Shown here: positions 6,901 to 7,344 of the stretch, in pieces
How the letters are laid out: every line of letters starts with the position of its first letter
Position numbering within the stretch: position 1 is the stretch's first letter
From: Candidatus Sabulitectum sp.
GTDB taxonomy: Bacteria > Fermentibacterota > Fermentibacteria > Fermentibacterales > JCC-6
Direction of reading: 5' to 3'
DNA: 7,344 bases
Assembly: GCA_029934845.1 (NCBI GenBank)
Contig: JAOZLN010000121.1
Location: 1-7,344 of the forward strand
The notes under the pieces: model-generated
Databases searched by the model: none
Told to the model about the DNA's origin: nothing
Seen by the model: only the letters and a program-made list of their open reading frames with translations
Translations under genes and position numbers: made by a program

Positions 6901-7344
6901 GGCAGGTACGCCGTGGAAGCCGCTCCACTGAAAGACAAGGCGAATGTACTGTCGATGTCCAGATGACATGAGAGCTGAAATGACCCGGGAGGGCAATGAA
7001 CAGAAAAGCCTTCAAGTGTGGTTCTGGACGAATCAATAAACAAAGAACCCATTGCCTGTACAGACCCGAACAGAGGAATAAAAGCAGATGCCCTTCTTAC
7101 ATCCAGCTCCACATCGCTGATGTCAATTATTCTGGCATCAAGCATCATGGAATCTACCAGAACCCGGCCATCAGGATCCACAACCCTGCCGTAAAAAACC
7201 CTGACGGTATCAGCTTTTGTTACCATCCCCGCCAGCGTCCCATGAAAGATCGGAGCAAGAGTTGAATCTGATTGTTCATCTGAAGGTCGAGGAGTGTCAA
7301 TAACAAGGCTGTCCACAAAAACACATTCCACATCACTTTTTACT
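3909..7344 (-). CDS. TamB-family (DUF490) inter-membrane bridge protein, 5'-truncated by window edge
   Basis: About 1144 residues are visible, with the frame open to the right edge. The GTG at 7331 is internal rather than a proven start, and the N-terminal membrane anchor expected for TamB is missing. Numbering from that GTG, residues 1-870 are repetitive beta-strand sequence in the AsmA/TamB style (alternating hydrophobic strands, 'VSG.L.' and 'D.LxLxxPxG' motifs). A Gly/Ser-rich linker lies at ~873-887. Residues ~890-1140 form the conserved DUF490 module: GEIHAVRGAVYMLGRDFQIT (934-953), TPLGVDLNIQAEA (963-975), VTGDPEEPDITL (992-1003), DIVTLLTAGMTYGEL (1016-1030), VGLDALNFSPD (1058-1068) and VNAGKYVIPDLFVSFSSDVF (1078-1097). 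The protein ends in an aromatic YTYRY. TamB proteins span the periplasm as a hydrophobic groove, partner with a BamA/TamA-type barrel and are tied to outer-membrane assembly and phospholipid transport. Any TamA/BamA-like partner gene is outside the window. Confidence 0.93.
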   Translation of the reverse strand, partial: VKSDVECVFVDSLVIDTPRPSDEQSDSTLAPIFHGTLAGMVTKADTVRVFYGRVVDPDGRVLVDSMMLDARIIDISDVELDVRRASAFIPLFGSVQAMGSLFIDSSRTTLEGFSVHCPPGSFQLSCHLDIDSTFALSFSGAASTAYLPEAPLITATINGYGSGSIMNPLGLFTLSDGILNYQDREINFLADSIISSRKECSLYGFLVSSDGLDLNVSGDLNFSDLAWHGSVAGFLQAVDISDLFQGYPETEVSGSISASGSGTGSYFNNGLLGCQFTESRVGEYLLSSLSIDCGVDQRQLAGTVRAEFNGGSISSEFTSSLGLDFMPVAWAADLDASMADCGLLAAFTDSLVAGASGLTVDVSGQGNLSAFTVSGDLGLGFFSNSGITVEDVAFSGLMSSGPSGMLISGELTADSAAVSDSIRFDATGLSAEVDLSGTPDNYEVSGNIGLNSVSYNDLFAGEATFTGDITMGHNGIEGRGGLDVDSIMIAGASYSLGAVFIAEPGSIRLDTLSLGAPGDLSLNLSGQFLYGADSLAFAMDGIALTRAGKLRLISQGDFEFVADSTGMTLDTLWLDLPSGEIAADGWMRGDSIKAVAVLSNVDIASFASMLGLSVPISGILGAEFSAGGCLGNLETFLSADIQHPTYDEWDQSDSLTIDIYSREDSLVIDGIWTWTDGVRSGFSIALDQIWDSDRRLDIIPGDVFWLEAELTGVGDELFYLLPMPFKTSGASVSARVEYQRDSAELSVGLASSFERLYLTNPGIEFPGVSAYLTYPDQQAGESFNGRFTLTSGGGQAVSLQSQVLLDIEENLSFEEGTVPLTISGYSFHADLNQWETLIAGVGWLQISGSIFSESSDLTEKPRVTGKLTIDQATISMAGGGTLEGSGGGSSGAQSELPLDLNIRITGDRGIWFRNSYANVELSAAVDITTVSGQLLVGGEIHAVRGAVYMLGRDFQITQGDVRILQTTPLGVDLNIQAEARIRSSVSGSEYTITVTVTGDPEEPDITLAGTGPFGSIDDRDIVTLLTAGMTYGELQQFDSSALGNVAGNYLGQWLARSIRDDVGLDALNFSPDFSSDSTSLVVNAGKYVIPDLFVSFSSDVFSSDAGTFKAQYFFNRDFFLEGSTKSTLTGNQDPSLELHYTYRY

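Overview
The window looks like a chromosomal piece of a Gram-negative, diderm bacterium of moderate GC, most likely from the FCB superphylum or a related candidate phylum. The reasons are an outer-membrane-biogenesis TamB protein, a gingipain-like C25 peptidase with a C-terminal type IX-secretion/FlgD-Ig-like tail, and a signal-peptide-bearing septoil-knot repeat protein. The phylum assignment is inference. No mobile element, CRISPR array, rRNA or tRNA was recognised.

Layout. Positions 1-1224 hold a leftward cluster of three genes. The first is a small exported protein made of six 'DYEYQAD' repeats (883-1224), which matches what I know as the 7(1) septoil knot family (formerly DUF6150). Next is an AlbA_2/Schlafen-type protein with a C-terminal coiled coil (275-922), whose start overlaps the end of the knot gene by 40 bp. 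Last is the N-terminus of a SHOCT-like helical-domain protein (1-175, continuing off the left edge), with its own strong-looking promoter in the preceding gap. Positions 1225-1409 are a divergent intergenic region. It carries a putative rightward promoter, two stacked leftward ribosome binding sites and a possible five-codon leader ORF. Positions 1410-3836 encode the 808-residue C25 peptidase, rightward. Positions 3837-3908 are a short convergent gap with a clear Rho-independent terminator that can plausibly serve both strands. Positions 3909-7344 carry the C-terminal ~1144 residues of a leftward TamB-family protein whose 5' end lies beyond the right edge.

Working together. Three of the five genes concern the cell envelope: TamB (inter-membrane bridge), the secreted C25 peptidase and the exported knot protein. 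The AlbA_2 and SHOCT-like proteins are probably cytosolic and may be regulatory. The most notable item is the knot protein: six near-identical repeats arranged as two homologous halves of three, and a coding end shared with a nucleic-acid-binding-type gene.
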